Shown here: piece after piece, positions 43,826 through 52,084 of the stretch
Numbering within the stretch: the stretch's first letter is position 1
Layout of the letters: each line of letters starts with the position of its first letter
Assembly: GCF_042653545.1 (NCBI RefSeq)
Contig: NZ_JBHSIS010000017.1
Span: 248,001-312,000, forward strand
Source: Actinophytocola glycyrrhizae
Lineage (GTDB): Bacteria; Actinomycetota; Actinomycetes; Mycobacteriales; Pseudonocardiaceae
Direction: 5' to 3'
Length of the DNA stretch: 64,000 nt
Notes under the pieces: generated by a model
Told to the model about the DNA's origin: nothing
Databases searched by the model: none
What the model saw: the letters and a program-made list of their open reading frames with translations, nothing else
Program-made: the position numbers and the translations under genes

Positions 43826-43854
43826 AGTATCGCTTGGTATCGATCGAATTTCAA
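43826..43854 (-). promoter_or_regulatory. Sigma-70 promoter giving a leaderless FAD-oxidoreductase mRNA
   Basis: On the minus strand TTGAAA (43854-43849), 17-base spacer, GATACT (43831-43826), 6 bases before the ATG at 43819. Three CGATAC copies overlap the spacer, the -10 region and the start and could be operator half-sites. Confidence 0.6.
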
Positions 43855-43913
43855 TAGACCCACGGAGGTAGGCCGGAAGGGTTTCCGGGCTTGCCGTCCT
43901 CGGCTGAGGGACG

Positions 43914-43969
43914 CGTGCCCTGAAGGCGCCTTCGGGACCCTCGATGACCCGGAAGCGCCTTCAGGGCAC
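43914..43969. repeat. Dispersed inverted repeat, copy B
   Basis: GTGCCCTGAAGGCGCCTTC... pairs with ...GAAGCGCCTTCAGGGCAC around a GACCCTCGATGACC centre, in the 329-base gap 43820-44148 that otherwise holds only promoters. Confidence 0.65.
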
Positions 43970-44148
43970 CGGCGGGCGCAGGCAGGGCACGAGGTAACGG
44001 AGAGATAACGAAGGAACTGTGCTCCCATCCGGCGGCGACCTGCTGCCGAAGACCAGTTGTTCGCGGCTCGAATCACGAGTCGAAATCTGGCCGGGGCACT
44101 CAGTCGATTCCGCGTCCGGCCTTTCATCTAATGGGAGATCTACCTGTC

Positions 44149-44811
44149 ATGAAGCGCAACCTTCGTCGCGGCACGCTCGCCATCGGTGTCGCCTTCTTCG
44201 CATTGTTCGGCGCCGCCTGCGGCAGCTCGGACGATGGTGCCTCCACCGAGGCGGGCGGCACGACCACCACGGCCACGCAGGCCCCGGCGTCCTCTGAGGA
44301 CAGTGGGATGGAACCGGCCGCGGACCTGGTCGGTCCTGGCTGCGCGGGCTACGCGGAGCAGGTGCCGGAAGGCCCCGGCTCGGTCTCGGGCATGGCCGCT
44401 GACCCGGTCGCCGTCGCCGCGAGCAACAACCCGCTGCTCAAGACCCTCGTCGCCGCGGTGTCCGGCCAGCTGAACCCGGACGTGAACCTGGTCGACACGC
44501 TCAACGGCGGCGAGTTCACCGTGTTCGCCCCCGTCGACGACGCGTTCGCCAAGATCGACGCCGCCACCATCGAGACGCTCAAGACCGACAGCGACCTGCT
44601 CACCAAGATCCTGACCTACCACGTGGTGCCCGGTCAGCTCGCCCCGGACGAGATCGTCGGCGAGCAGACCACCGTCCAGACCGGCATGGTCACCGTGACC
44701 GGCGAAGGCGACAGCCTGAAGGTCAACGACGCCAACGTGATCTGCGGCGGCGTGACGACCGCCAACGCCACCGTCTACCTCATCGACTCGGTTCTCATGC
44801 CGACCATGTGA
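44149..44811 (+). CDS. Fasciclin (FAS1) domain lipoprotein
   Basis: 220 aa from ATG 44149, with GGGAG about ten bases upstream. Signal peptide with lipobox LFGAAC, then a Thr/Ala/Ser-rich linker and one FAS1 domain of about 130 residues: NPLLKTLVAAVSG, GGEFTVFAPVDDAFAKID (H1-type motif) and YHVVPGQLAPDEI. Like mycobacterial MPT70/MPT83 it is expected to be a surface adhesion or matrix lipoprotein. Its neighbour is a sulfite-oxidase-like protein, a common pairing in actinobacteria. Confidence 0.93.
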   Translation: MKRNLRRGTLAIGVAFFALFGAACGSSDDGASTEAGGTTTTATQAPASSEDSGMEPAADLVGPGCAGYAEQVPEGPGSVSGMAADPVAVAASNNPLLKTLVAAVSGQLNPDVNLVDTLNGGEFTVFAPVDDAFAKIDAATIETLKTDSDLLTKILTYHVVPGQLAPDEIVGEQTTVQTGMVTVTGEGDSLKVNDANVICGGVTTANATVYLIDSVLMPTM

Positions 44812-45050
44812 CGGTTCGCCGCGGAACAGGGCTGCCGGGACTCGTGAGAGCCTCGGCAGCCCTGGCGCGTGCCCCGATCGGCCGTCCGGAAATGAATTCG
44901 GACGGGTCGGAAGATGGTCGTGCCAGCCGTTTTCTCCCATTGACGGCTGGCGCGATCCTTCCGCTCCGCCGAAATCGACCGCCTGCGCCTTTCTTGCGCG
45001 CGTCGACGGTTTTCGCCAATCCACGGGGCGCGCGGTGCCGAACGCAGGTC

Positions 45051-46631
45051 ATGGATACCGTGGATGACACCGCCGTTGTCGGCACCCGGCTGAGCCGGCC
45101 GGTCGCGATGGTTGTCGGTGTGCTGTCGGTGCTGGTGGCGGTAGCGGTGGGGCACCTGGCCGGCGGGCTGATCAACCCGGCCGCGTCTCCCGTGATCGCG
45201 GTCGGCAACTCGGCGCGCGACCTGACCCCGCCGTCGATCACCGAGTGGGCCATCGCCAACCTCGGTGACGCGAAGAAGGCGCTGGTGTTCGTCGGGGTCG
45301 GCGTCGTTCTGCTGGTGACCGGGGTGCTCGCGGGCCTGCTCTCCCGGCGGCGGCCGTGGCCGGGAGTGGCCATCGCGGCGGTCGTCGGGCTCGTCGGCGC
45401 ACTGTCGGTGCTCGACCAGCCCTCGGTGCCCACCGCCGGGGTGCTCGCGCCGGTCGCGGGCCTGCTCGCCGCCGTCGCGACCTTCTACCGGCTGCACACG
45501 GCCGCGACGCGCCGCCGCCCTGCCGTCCCGGCGGGCGACGAGCCGGAAAGCGCCGCACGGCGCCGGTTCCTGTGGACCTCGGCCGGTGTGGTGGTCGGCG
45601 CCGGTGCCGCGGGGACCGCGGGCACGCTGCTGGCGGGCCGAAACGACGCCACCTCCTCCAGGGCCGCCGTCGGGGCGCTGACACCGGGCACACCCGCGCC
45701 GCCCATCCCGCCCGGCGCGGACTTCGCCTCCGTTGGCACACCCCGGTTCCTGACGGCCAACCGCGACTTCTACCGCGTGGACACCGCCCTGCTGTCGGTG
45801 CCCCAGGTCCGTGCCGAGGACTGGCTGCTGCGCATCCACGGCATGGTCGACGGCACCAGGACGTACACGTTCAACGACATCCGCCGCCGCCCGCTCGTCG
45901 AGCGCACCGTCACGATCACGTGTGTGTCCAACGAGGTCGGCGGACCGTACGTGTCCACAGCCAACTTCGTCGGCGTGCCGTTGCGGGACCTGCTGCGGGA
46001 AGCGGGTGTCCGGTCCGGGGCCGATCAGCTGTTCTCCACCAGTGCGGACGGCTGGACCGCGGGCACGCCGGTGGACGCCGCCATGGACCCCAACCGCGGC
46101 GCCCTGCTCGCCATCGGCATGAACGGCGAACCACTTCCCATCGAGCACGGCTTCCCCGCACGCATGGTCGTCCCCGGCCTCTACGGCTTCGTGTCCGCCA
46201 CCAAGTGGGTCGTCGACATGGAACTGACCACGTTCGGCGCGCGAGAGTCGTACTGGCGGAAACGGAACTGGGGCGTCAGGGCCCCGATCAAGACCCAGTC
46301 ACGCATCGACGCGCCCCGTGCCTTCGCGACGGTGCCCGGCGGACGGGTCACCATCGCAGGCGTCGCCTGGGCGCAGACGATCGGTGTCGCGAAGGTCGAG
46401 GTCCGCGTCGACGGCGGCCGGTGGCTGCCGGCCCGCCTCGCCACCGAGGTCAACAGCCAGACCTGGCGGATGTGGCGCCTGGACGTCGACCTGGCACCCG
46501 GCACGCACCGGGCCGAGGTCCGCGCCACCGACCGCCGCGGACAGACACAACGGCAGGAGCGCGTCCCACCGATCCCCGACGGCGCCACCGGCTGGCACTC
46601 GACCACCTTCACCGTCGACACCCAGAGCTGA
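45051..46631 (+). CDS. Membrane-anchored molybdopterin oxidoreductase (sulfite oxidase-like)
   Basis: 526 aa. Four to five N-terminal transmembrane helices, then an RRRFLWTS twin-arginine-like stretch, and an extracytoplasmic molybdopterin domain with VTITCVSNEVGG carrying the Mo-ligand cysteine, FPARMVVPGLYGFVSATKWV and a C-terminal Mo-co dimerisation domain (GGRVTIAGVAWAQTIGVAKVEVRVDGGRW). ATG 45051 chosen as the first in frame with the helices; no clear ribosome site. Physiological substrate unknown. Confidence 0.9.
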   Translation: MDTVDDTAVVGTRLSRPVAMVVGVLSVLVAVAVGHLAGGLINPAASPVIAVGNSARDLTPPSITEWAIANLGDAKKALVFVGVGVVLLVTGVLAGLLSRRRPWPGVAIAAVVGLVGALSVLDQPSVPTAGVLAPVAGLLAAVATFYRLHTAATRRRPAVPAGDEPESAARRRFLWTSAGVVVGAGAAGTAGTLLAGRNDATSSRAAVGALTPGTPAPPIPPGADFASVGTPRFLTANRDFYRVDTALLSVPQVRAEDWLLRIHGMVDGTRTYTFNDIRRRPLVERTVTITCVSNEVGGPYVSTANFVGVPLRDLLREAGVRSGADQLFSTSADGWTAGTPVDAAMDPNRGALLAIGMNGEPLPIEHGFPARMVVPGLYGFVSATKWVVDMELTTFGARESYWRKRNWGVRAPIKTQSRIDAPRAFATVPGGRVTIAGVAWAQTIGVAKVEVRVDGGRWLPARLATEVNSQTWRMWRLDVDLAPGTHRAEVRATDRRGQTQRQERVPPIPDGATGWHSTTFTVDTQS

Positions 46632-46719
46632 CCGCCGCCGATACTTGCTGCGAATCCGGGGTGTGGGCACGACGGCCGCTCGTCGTCAGCGCGGGAGAAC
46701 CAGGTGCCGTGAATGGGCC

Positions 46720-46767
46720 GTTCAGGGCGCCCAGCGCCCTGAACGCGCCTTTCAGGGCATTGCCACG
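46720..46767. repeat. Dispersed inverted repeat, copy C
   Basis: GTTCAGGGCGC-cca-GCGCCCTGAAC followed by GCGCCTTTCAGGGCATTGCCACG. Apart from the 3-base loop it is identical over 48 bases to copy D at 50813-50860. It lies between convergent genes and may also act as a terminator. Confidence 0.85.
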
Positions 46768-46849
46768 CAACGCACCCGACGCGACCAGCACACGACGACC
46801 GACCGCCCACTCACGCCAACTTCGGAATCAATCTTCTCAGGTGACCGGT

Positions 46850-47566
46850 TCAGCCCGCGCGGGCGCGGGATCTCGCTGACGGTCCGCGGGGGGCGCGGTG
46901 GACGGTCGGCGCGACGCGGACGACCCGTGCGGTCAGCTCGTCGAGGGCGCGTTCGAACGCCTCGTCGGTGCCGAGCCGGGCGGGGTCGGCGACCGACCAG
47001 TGCACGCGGGGGAGGTCGGTGCCGAGTTCCTCGTGGGCGTGGTCGCACACCGTGACGACGAGGTCGTCCCGCCGGAGCACGTCGGTCACCTTCTGGGGCG
47101 CGGACGTGCGGAGGGCCAGTTCGTGGCGTTGCGCGACCGCGACGGCACCGGGGTGGACCCGTTCCGCGGGTTCGGTGCCCGCGGACGTCGCGGGCACGTC
47201 GCTGTACTGCCGCCACAGCGCGGCCGCGAGCCGGGAACGCGCCGAGTTCCGCGTGCACACGAACACCACCCGCGCCGCCGCACGGGACGTGGCCGGGGTG
47301 AGCTGTTCCAGGACGGCGGGCACCAGGCTGAGGTAGGTGCGGCGGCGGTCGCCCTCGGACCGGGTGCGGCGGATCAGCCCGGCCCTGGCGAGGACGCGGA
47401 CGTGGTGGGCCATCAGGTTCGACGGGATCGACAGCCGCTCCTGCAGCGTCGACGGAGAAGCGTCGCCGACCAGCAGCTGGTCCACGACGGACAGCCGCGC
47501 CGGGTCGGCGAGCGCGGCGTGGATCGCGGCCCGGCGCCGCAGCTCCTCGGAAAGCTCGATGGTCAT
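46850..47566 (-). CDS. ArsR repressor fused to a low-molecular-weight phosphatase/arsenate reductase domain
   Basis: 238 aa. Residues 1-90 are an ArsR winged helix (AALADPARLSVVDQLLVG, LQERLSIPSNLMAHHVRVLARAGLIRRTRSEGDRRRTYLSL). From about residue 103 follows an LMW-PTP/ArsC domain with P-loop VFVCTRNSARSRLAAALW, then DDLVVTVCDHAHEELG. The second cysteine pair of classical thioredoxin-coupled ArsC (CxxxC) is not complete. Start ATG 47566. The fusion suggests direct coupling of arsenic sensing and reduction. Confidence 0.88.
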   Translation of the reverse strand: MTIELSEELRRRAAIHAALADPARLSVVDQLLVGDASPSTLQERLSIPSNLMAHHVRVLARAGLIRRTRSEGDRRRTYLSLVPAVLEQLTPATSRAAARVVFVCTRNSARSRLAAALWRQYSDVPATSAGTEPAERVHPGAVAVAQRHELALRTSAPQKVTDVLRRDDLVVTVCDHAHEELGTDLPRVHWSVADPARLGTDEAFERALDELTARVVRVAPTVHRAPRGPSARSRARAG

Positions 47567-47625
47567 TGCGTCAATGATGACCGACCGAACTGCGGTCCTG
47601 TCAACCCCGGACGTGCGGCGGCCGC

Positions 47626-48030
47626 TCAGGCGTCGAGCAGCTCGGCGACCAGACCGCGGACGCGGCGGTCGATCTCGTCGCGGATGGGACGGACGGCCTC
47701 GACCCCCTGGCCCGCCGGGTCGTCGAGGTCCCAGTCGAGGTAGCGCTTGCCGGGGAAGATCGGGCAGGTGTCGCCGCAGCCCATGGTGATCACGACGTCC
47801 GCGGCCTCGACGTCGGCGGTGGACAGCTTGGTCGGGATCTCCGCGGTGATGTCGAGACCCCACTCGGCGACCGCCTCGGCCGCGGCGGGGTTGACCTTCT
47901 CGGCGGGCTCGGAGCCCGCCGAGCGCACGGCGATGCGTCCGAGCGCGTAGTGCTGCAGCAGGGCGGCGGCCATCTGGGAACGCCCTGCGTTGTGGACGCA
48001 GACGAACAGGACCTCTGGCGTGTCGGCCAC
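47626..48030 (-). CDS. arsC: Arsenate reductase, LMW-phosphatase type
   Basis: 134 aa. P-loop CVHNAGRS (C11, R17) for arsenate binding and the redox pair C85 and C89 in ITMGCGDTCPIFPGKRYLDW. It reduces arsenate to arsenite using mycothiol/mycoredoxin or thioredoxin, for extrusion by the ACR3 pump of this island. Leftward, with the fusion protein downstream. Confidence 0.93.
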   Translation of the reverse strand: MADTPEVLFVCVHNAGRSQMAAALLQHYALGRIAVRSAGSEPAEKVNPAAAEAVAEWGLDITAEIPTKLSTADVEAADVVITMGCGDTCPIFPGKRYLDWDLDDPAGQGVEAVRPIRDEIDRRVRGLVAELLDA

Positions 48031-48132
48031 CGGGTCTCCTCAGAAATCGATGCGGCTTCTTGTTTCGATGATGCCCGATCCAGATGAACGCGAGGTGACG
48101 GGCTCCGTGGTCGGCGGGGTCTCCGGGCCGGC

Positions 48133-48774
48133 TCAGGTGTCGAGGAGCTCGCCGAGGAGCGCGCGGACCCGGCGGTCGATGTCGTCCCGGATTCCCCTTA
48201 CCTGCTCGAGTGGCTGGTCCAGCGGGTCGGTGACCCGCCAGTCGAGGTAGCGCTTGCCGGGGAAGACCGGGCAGGCGTCGCCGCAGCCCATGGTCACCAC
48301 CACGTCCGCGGCCCGCACGACCTCGTCGGTCAGCGGTTTCGGGTAGGCCTCGGTGAGGCCGACGCCGATCTCGGCGAGCGCGGTGGTGATCACGTCGGGG
48401 ATCGCGCCCCTGGGCCGGGAGCCCGCCGAGCGGACCGCGACCTTGCCGGACGCGTGGTGGTCCAGCAGTGCCGCCGCCATCTGGGACCGGCCGACGTTGT
48501 GCACGCAGATGAACAACACCTGCGGCACTGTGACGGTGGCGAGTCCCTGCGCGTGTCCGTGGTCGGTGAGCCGCTGCCTGGCGAAACGCGCGGTCAGCGT
48601 GACCAGGTGGGTCTTGATCGTCGCGTGCTCGTCGAGCAGCGCGTGGGTCTCGTGGACGAACCGGGTCACCGTGTCCGGCGCGAACACGCCGTGGAAGGCG
48701 TCGGCCAGTTCGTCGGCGACGCGGTCCAGCTGTTCGGCGACGTGTCGGCGGGGCAGGTGAGGTGGGCTGGTCAT
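48133..48774 (-). CDS. Arsenate reductase with N-terminal helical domain
   Basis: 213 aa. C-terminal 130 residues are close to the preceding ArsC: FICVHNVGRSQMAAALL, VVTMGCGDACPVFPGKRYLDW. The first 80 residues (LDRVADELADAFHGVFAPDTVTRFVHETHALL and following) form a predicted three-helix region like that of some corynebacterial ArsC variants. ATG at 48774; divergently transcribed from an ArsR gene across 167 bases. Confidence 0.9.
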   Translation of the reverse strand: MTSPPHLPRRHVAEQLDRVADELADAFHGVFAPDTVTRFVHETHALLDEHATIKTHLVTLTARFARQRLTDHGHAQGLATVTVPQVLFICVHNVGRSQMAAALLDHHASGKVAVRSAGSRPRGAIPDVITTALAEIGVGLTEAYPKPLTDEVVRAADVVVTMGCGDACPVFPGKRYLDWRVTDPLDQPLEQVRGIRDDIDRRVRALLGELLDT

Positions 48775-48848
48775 CGTTGCCCCCTGGTTGCGGGATCGGT
48801 CCTGGATCGGCATCTGTCGATTTAAAGGACACCAGCCGGGGGAGCGCG

Positions 48849-48881
48849 TGTCAATGGCATCGCCAAGGCATCTCCATGACA
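48849..48881. promoter_or_regulatory. Imperfect palindrome in the ars divergent promoter region
   Basis: TGTCAATGG (48849-48857) mirrors CCATGACA (48874-48881) across 16 bases. Possible ArsR operator between arsC (leftward) and arsR (rightward). Confidence 0.4.
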
Positions 48882-48941
48882 TCCCGCCTGGGCGCATGCC
48901 ATCATGACCGGTGCGACACCGTGGACGGGCACAGGAACGGG

Positions 48942-49295
48942 GTGGTACCACTGGCCGTGCTGCCCGGCAGGGACGCCCCACCGCGTCCCGACGACTACGC
49001 CGCCACGGCGCGACTGTTCAAAGCGCTGGCCGACCCCGTGCGTGTCAAGCTGCTCGCCCTGGTCAGCCAGGCCCCCGACGGCGAGGCGTGCTTCTGCGAC
49101 CTCGCCGACGAGTTCGACATGCCGCAGTCGTCGCTGTCACACCACCTGAAGATCCTCGTCCGCGCGGGGCTGCTCTCCCGTGAACGCCGCGGCACCTGGA
49201 GCTGGTACCAGGTCCAGTCCGAGCCGCTGGAGATCATGTCCGGCCTGCTCCGTCCCGGCGGCCCCTTCCTCGGCGAACCCGGCACCGGGTCCTGA
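48942..49295 (+). CDS. arsR: ArsR-family repressor
   Basis: 117 aa if started at the GTG 48942 (AGGAACGGG before it); a longer frame is open upstream to 48762. Winged helix RLFKALADPVRVKLLALVSQ, then the arsenic-binding type ACFCDLADEFDMPQSSLSHHLKIL with its Cys-x-Cys, and RRGTWSWYQV wing. Arsenite release from DNA would induce both divergent ars transcripts. Confidence 0.88.
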   Translation: MVPLAVLPGRDAPPRPDDYAATARLFKALADPVRVKLLALVSQAPDGEACFCDLADEFDMPQSSLSHHLKILVRAGLLSRERRGTWSWYQVQSEPLEIMSGLLRPGGPFLGEPGTGS

Positions 49296-49330
49296 GACCG
49301 CCGCGGCCAGCGCACTGATTCGACATTTCT

Positions 49331-49340
49331 CGATGCATCG
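49331..49340. promoter_or_regulatory. Perfect palindrome before the second ArsR gene
   Basis: CGATGCATCG, self-complementary, 15 bases before the GTG start; flanked by AT-rich sequence and followed by TTATCATT that could be a -10 region. Candidate ArsR operator. Confidence 0.4.
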
Positions 49341-49355
49341 TCTTATCATTCCCAC

Positions 49356-49676
49356 GTGATCTCAGTTCAGGCTGATATGTCGCCCGCTGCCGTGCTGCGG
49401 GTGCTCGCCGACCCGCTCCGGGGTGAGATCGTGCGCCTGCTGGCCCGCGAAGCGCTCTGCACCTGCCATCTCGTCGAGGAGACCGGGGCCGGGCAGACCA
49501 ACGTGTCCAACCACCTGCGGCAGTTGCGCCGCGCCGGGCTCGTCGATACCGAGCCGCACGGCCGCTACACCTACTACCGGCTGCGGCCGGAAGCGCTGCG
49601 TGCGCTCGCGGCTGTGCTCACCGACCTGGCCGCTGCGGCCGAATCGAACACCGAGAACCGGAGGCCCTGCCCGTGA
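49356..49676 (+). CDS. Second ArsR-family repressor, coupled to ACR3 pump gene
   Basis: 106 aa from GTG 49356 (ATG 49377 also possible). RVLADPLRGEIVRLLAREALCTCHLVEETGAGQTNVSNHLRQLRRAGLV: here the metal site is CTCHL. Its stop overlaps the ACR3 start by GTGA, so it directly controls the pump. It differs from the first ArsR in the recognition helix, hence probably a different operator. Confidence 0.88.
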   Translation: MISVQADMSPAAVLRVLADPLRGEIVRLLAREALCTCHLVEETGAGQTNVSNHLRQLRRAGLVDTEPHGRYTYYRLRPEALRALAAVLTDLAAAAESNTENRRPCP

Positions 49677-50740
49677 GTCAGGCAACCGTCGAGCCCACCG
49701 AGCAGGACGTGCTGCACCGGCTTTCGTTCCTGGACCGTTTCCTGCCGGTGTGGATCATCGTCGCGATGGCGGCAGGGCTCGGCCTCGGTGCGGTGGTGCC
49801 GGGTCTGCAGGGTGTCCTGGACGCGGTGAAGATCGGCCAGGTCTCCCTGCCGATCGCGCTCGGGCTGCTGCTGATGATGTACCCGGTGCTGGCCAAGGTC
49901 CGCTACGACAGGCTCGACACCGTCACCCGCGACCGCCGCACCATGGTCCTGTCGCTGGTGCTGAACTGGGTCGTGGGCCCGGCGCTGATGTTCGCGCTCG
50001 CCTGGCTCATGCTGCCGGACCTGCCGGAGTACCGCACCGGCCTGATCATCGTCGGTCTGGCCCGCTGCATCGCGATGGTCATCATCTGGAACGACCTCGC
50101 CTGCGGCGACCGGGAGGCCGCGGCCGTGCTGGTGGCGCTGAACTCGGTGTTCCAGGTCGTGATGTTCGGTGTGCTCGGGTGGTTCTACCTGGACCTGCTG
50201 CCGGGCTGGCTCGGCCTGGCGTCCGAGACGGTGTCGTTCTCGCCGTGGGAGATCGCGCTCTCGGTCGTGATCTTCCTGGGCATCCCGCTCGCCGCCGGAT
50301 ACCTGTCGCGCCGCGTGGGGGAGCGGGTGCGCGGCCGGGACTGGTACGAAGGCACCTTCCTGCCCCGGATCGGCCCGATCGCCCTGTACGGCCTGCTGTT
50401 CACGATCGTCGTGCTGTTCGCGCTGCAGGGCGAGACGATCACCTCCCGGCCGTTGGACGTGGCCAGGATCGCGCTGCCACTGCTGGTGTACTTCGCCGTG
50501 ATGTGGGCCGGTTCGTACGCCCTCGGCAAGGCCGCCGGCCTGAGCTACTCCCGCACCACGACGCTCGCGTTCACCGCGGCGGGCAACAACTTCGAGCTGG
50601 CGATCGCCGTCGCCATCGGCGTCTTCGGCGTCACGTCGGGCCAGGCGCTCGCCGGGGTCGTCGGCCCGCTGATCGAGGTGCCGGTCCTCGTCGCGCTCGT
50701 GTACGTGAGCCTGTGGCTCCGCCGCCGCTGGACCACCTGA
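49673..50740 (+). CDS. ACR3-family arsenite efflux transporter
   Basis: 355 aa with ten predicted helices. Family signatures: GLLLMMYPVLAKVRYDRL, VGLARCIAMVIIWNDLACGD (conserved Cys), NSVFQVVMFGVLGWFYL and TTTLAFTAAGNNFELAIAVAIGVFG. It exports arsenite (and perhaps antimonite) across the cytoplasmic membrane. Follows arsR in an operon; terminated by a strong hairpin. Confidence 0.93.
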   Translation: MSQATVEPTEQDVLHRLSFLDRFLPVWIIVAMAAGLGLGAVVPGLQGVLDAVKIGQVSLPIALGLLLMMYPVLAKVRYDRLDTVTRDRRTMVLSLVLNWVVGPALMFALAWLMLPDLPEYRTGLIIVGLARCIAMVIIWNDLACGDREAAAVLVALNSVFQVVMFGVLGWFYLDLLPGWLGLASETVSFSPWEIALSVVIFLGIPLAAGYLSRRVGERVRGRDWYEGTFLPRIGPIALYGLLFTIVVLFALQGETITSRPLDVARIALPLLVYFAVMWAGSYALGKAAGLSYSRTTTLAFTAAGNNFELAIAVAIGVFGVTSGQALAGVVGPLIEVPVLVALVYVSLWLRRRWTT

Positions 50741-50775
50741 CGAACGGCGGCACCCGCAGACAGGTCGCCGTGAAA

Positions 50776-50812
50776 GGCCCGTTGACGGCACAACGAGTGC
50801 CGTCAACGGGCC
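50776..50812 (+). terminator. Terminator-like hairpin after ACR3
   Basis: 15-base perfect arms GGCCCGTTGACGGCA / TGCCGTCAACGGGCC with a 7-base loop, starting 36 bases after the stop. Directly joined to repeat copy D. Confidence 0.75.
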
Positions 50813-50860
50813 GTTCAGGGCGCTGAGCGCCCTGAACGCGCCTTTCAGGGCATTGCCACG
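50813..50860. repeat. Dispersed inverted repeat, copy D
   Basis: GTTCAGGGCGC-tga-GCGCCCTGAAC then GCGCCTTTCAGGGCATTGCCACG; same as copy C except for the loop. About 90 bases on, both copies are also followed by a common ACCCGACGCGACCAGC stretch (46776 and 50944 on). Confidence 0.85.
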
Positions 50861-50986
50861 TCGTCCCGCGCCTTTCGCAGCCCGAAGCCCTGCGACCTGC
50901 CCGTCCGGCGAGGACAAACCCACCAGACCGCAGACCGGGCCTACCCGACGCGACCAGCGCGCGACCACCAACTCCACCACTCACGG

Positions 50987-51016
50987 TTGACATGAAACCA
51001 AAAGGTTTCATATGGT
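50987..51016 (+). promoter_or_regulatory. Promoter with embedded operator palindrome
   Basis: TTGACA (50987-50992), 18-base spacer and TATGGT (51011-51016). The spacer is almost filled by ATGAAACC-AAAA-GGTTTCAT (50992-51011), a perfect 8-base-arm palindrome. The expected transcription start falls at about 51022-51024, on the GTG start codon. Confidence 0.8.
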
Positions 51017-51023
51017 GGGTCGC

Positions 51024-51785
51024 GTGGAACGGGTCTTCAAGGCGCTGGCGGATCCGACCCGCCGTGAGCTGCTCGACGAGCTGTTCCGGCGGGACGGGCA
51101 GTCGCTCAACGCGTTGGCGAGCCGGTTCGCGATCACGCGGGTTGCCGTGGCCAAGCATCTTCGGCTGCTCGAGGAGGCCGGTCTGGTCGTGTCGGACCGG
51201 CGGGGCAGGGAGAAGCTGCACTTCCTGAACCCCGTGCCGATCCGCCTCATTCACGACCGGTGGGTCAGCAAGTACACCGAGACGTGGGCCGCGGGCCTCG
51301 TCGACCTGAAACGACATCTGGAGGCACCCGTGGAGAAGGTGTTCGAGATCTTCATCCGCACGACGCCGCAGCGGCTGTGGCAGGCGATCACCGATCCCGA
51401 GACGCGGGCCCGGTTCCAGTTCGGCGCGCGCGTGGAATCGGACTGGTCCACGGGCTCCGCCTACCGGGTCACCCACGAGGGGGCCGGCGGGCTGGTCGAG
51501 GGCGAGAACCTCGAGGTCGAACCGCCCTGGCGGCTCGTGCAGAGCTATCACGCGATCTGGGACGACGACATCGCCGCCCAGGGCACCAGCCGGGTGACCT
51601 GGCAGATCGAGCAGGTCGGCGACAGCTGCCGGCTCGTCGTCCGGCACGACGAACTCACCGCCGACGCCGACGAGCACCTCTACGGCGGCTGGCCGATGGT
51701 CCTGTCCGGGCTCAAGACCTGGCTGGAGACCGGCACGGAACTCACCACACCCGGCTCACTCATGTACGGAGGCGAACCATCATGA
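51024..51785 (+). CDS. ArsR-type repressor fused to SRPBCC (AHSA1-like) domain
   Basis: 253 aa from GTG 51024; an ATG at 51012 lies inside the -10 element, so I prefer the later start and a leaderless message. Residues 1-85 are an ArsR wHTH (RVFKALADPTRRELLDELF, RFAITRVAVAKHLRLLEEAGLV). From about residue 100 comes an AHSA1/START-like fold (EKVFEIFIRTTPQRLWQAITDPETRARFQFG). Such fusions are autoregulators with a hydrophobic ligand pocket. First gene of a three-gene operon. Confidence 0.9.
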   Translation: MERVFKALADPTRRELLDELFRRDGQSLNALASRFAITRVAVAKHLRLLEEAGLVVSDRRGREKLHFLNPVPIRLIHDRWVSKYTETWAAGLVDLKRHLEAPVEKVFEIFIRTTPQRLWQAITDPETRARFQFGARVESDWSTGSAYRVTHEGAGGLVEGENLEVEPPWRLVQSYHAIWDDDIAAQGTSRVTWQIEQVGDSCRLVVRHDELTADADEHLYGGWPMVLSGLKTWLETGTELTTPGSLMYGGEPS

Positions 51786-52084
51786 CCGCCCAGCACACCA
51801 CGCCCGGCACGAAACTGGACAGGACGTTCACCGCGACGCTGCGAAAGAGCCCGAACAAGGGCGGTTGGACCTATGTCGTGATGCCCGGCTCGGCCGAGTT
51901 CTTCGGCACGCGCGGCCTGGTGCGGGTCAGGGGCCGCGTCGACGGCGAGCCGTTCCACGGCTCGTTCATGGCGCTCGGGGACGGCACGCACAAGCTCGCG
52001 TTCACCGCCGAAACCCGCACCCGCATCGGCAAGCAGGCCGGGGACACCGTCACCGTCACCCTCGAAGAGCGGATCGCACGATGA
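51782..52084 (+). CDS. DUF1905 domain protein
   Basis: 100 aa, ATGA overlaps at both ends. RTFTATLRKSPNKGGWTYVVMPGSAEFFGTRGLVRVRGRVDGEPFHGSFMALGDGTHKL is the DUF1905 small beta-barrel core; the C-terminal TRTRIGKQAGDTVTVTLEER is the usual end. Function not established; operon partners suggest a stress or detoxification unit. Confidence 0.88.
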   Translation: MTAQHTTPGTKLDRTFTATLRKSPNKGGWTYVVMPGSAEFFGTRGLVRVRGRVDGEPFHGSFMALGDGTHKLAFTAETRTRIGKQAGDTVTVTLEERIAR

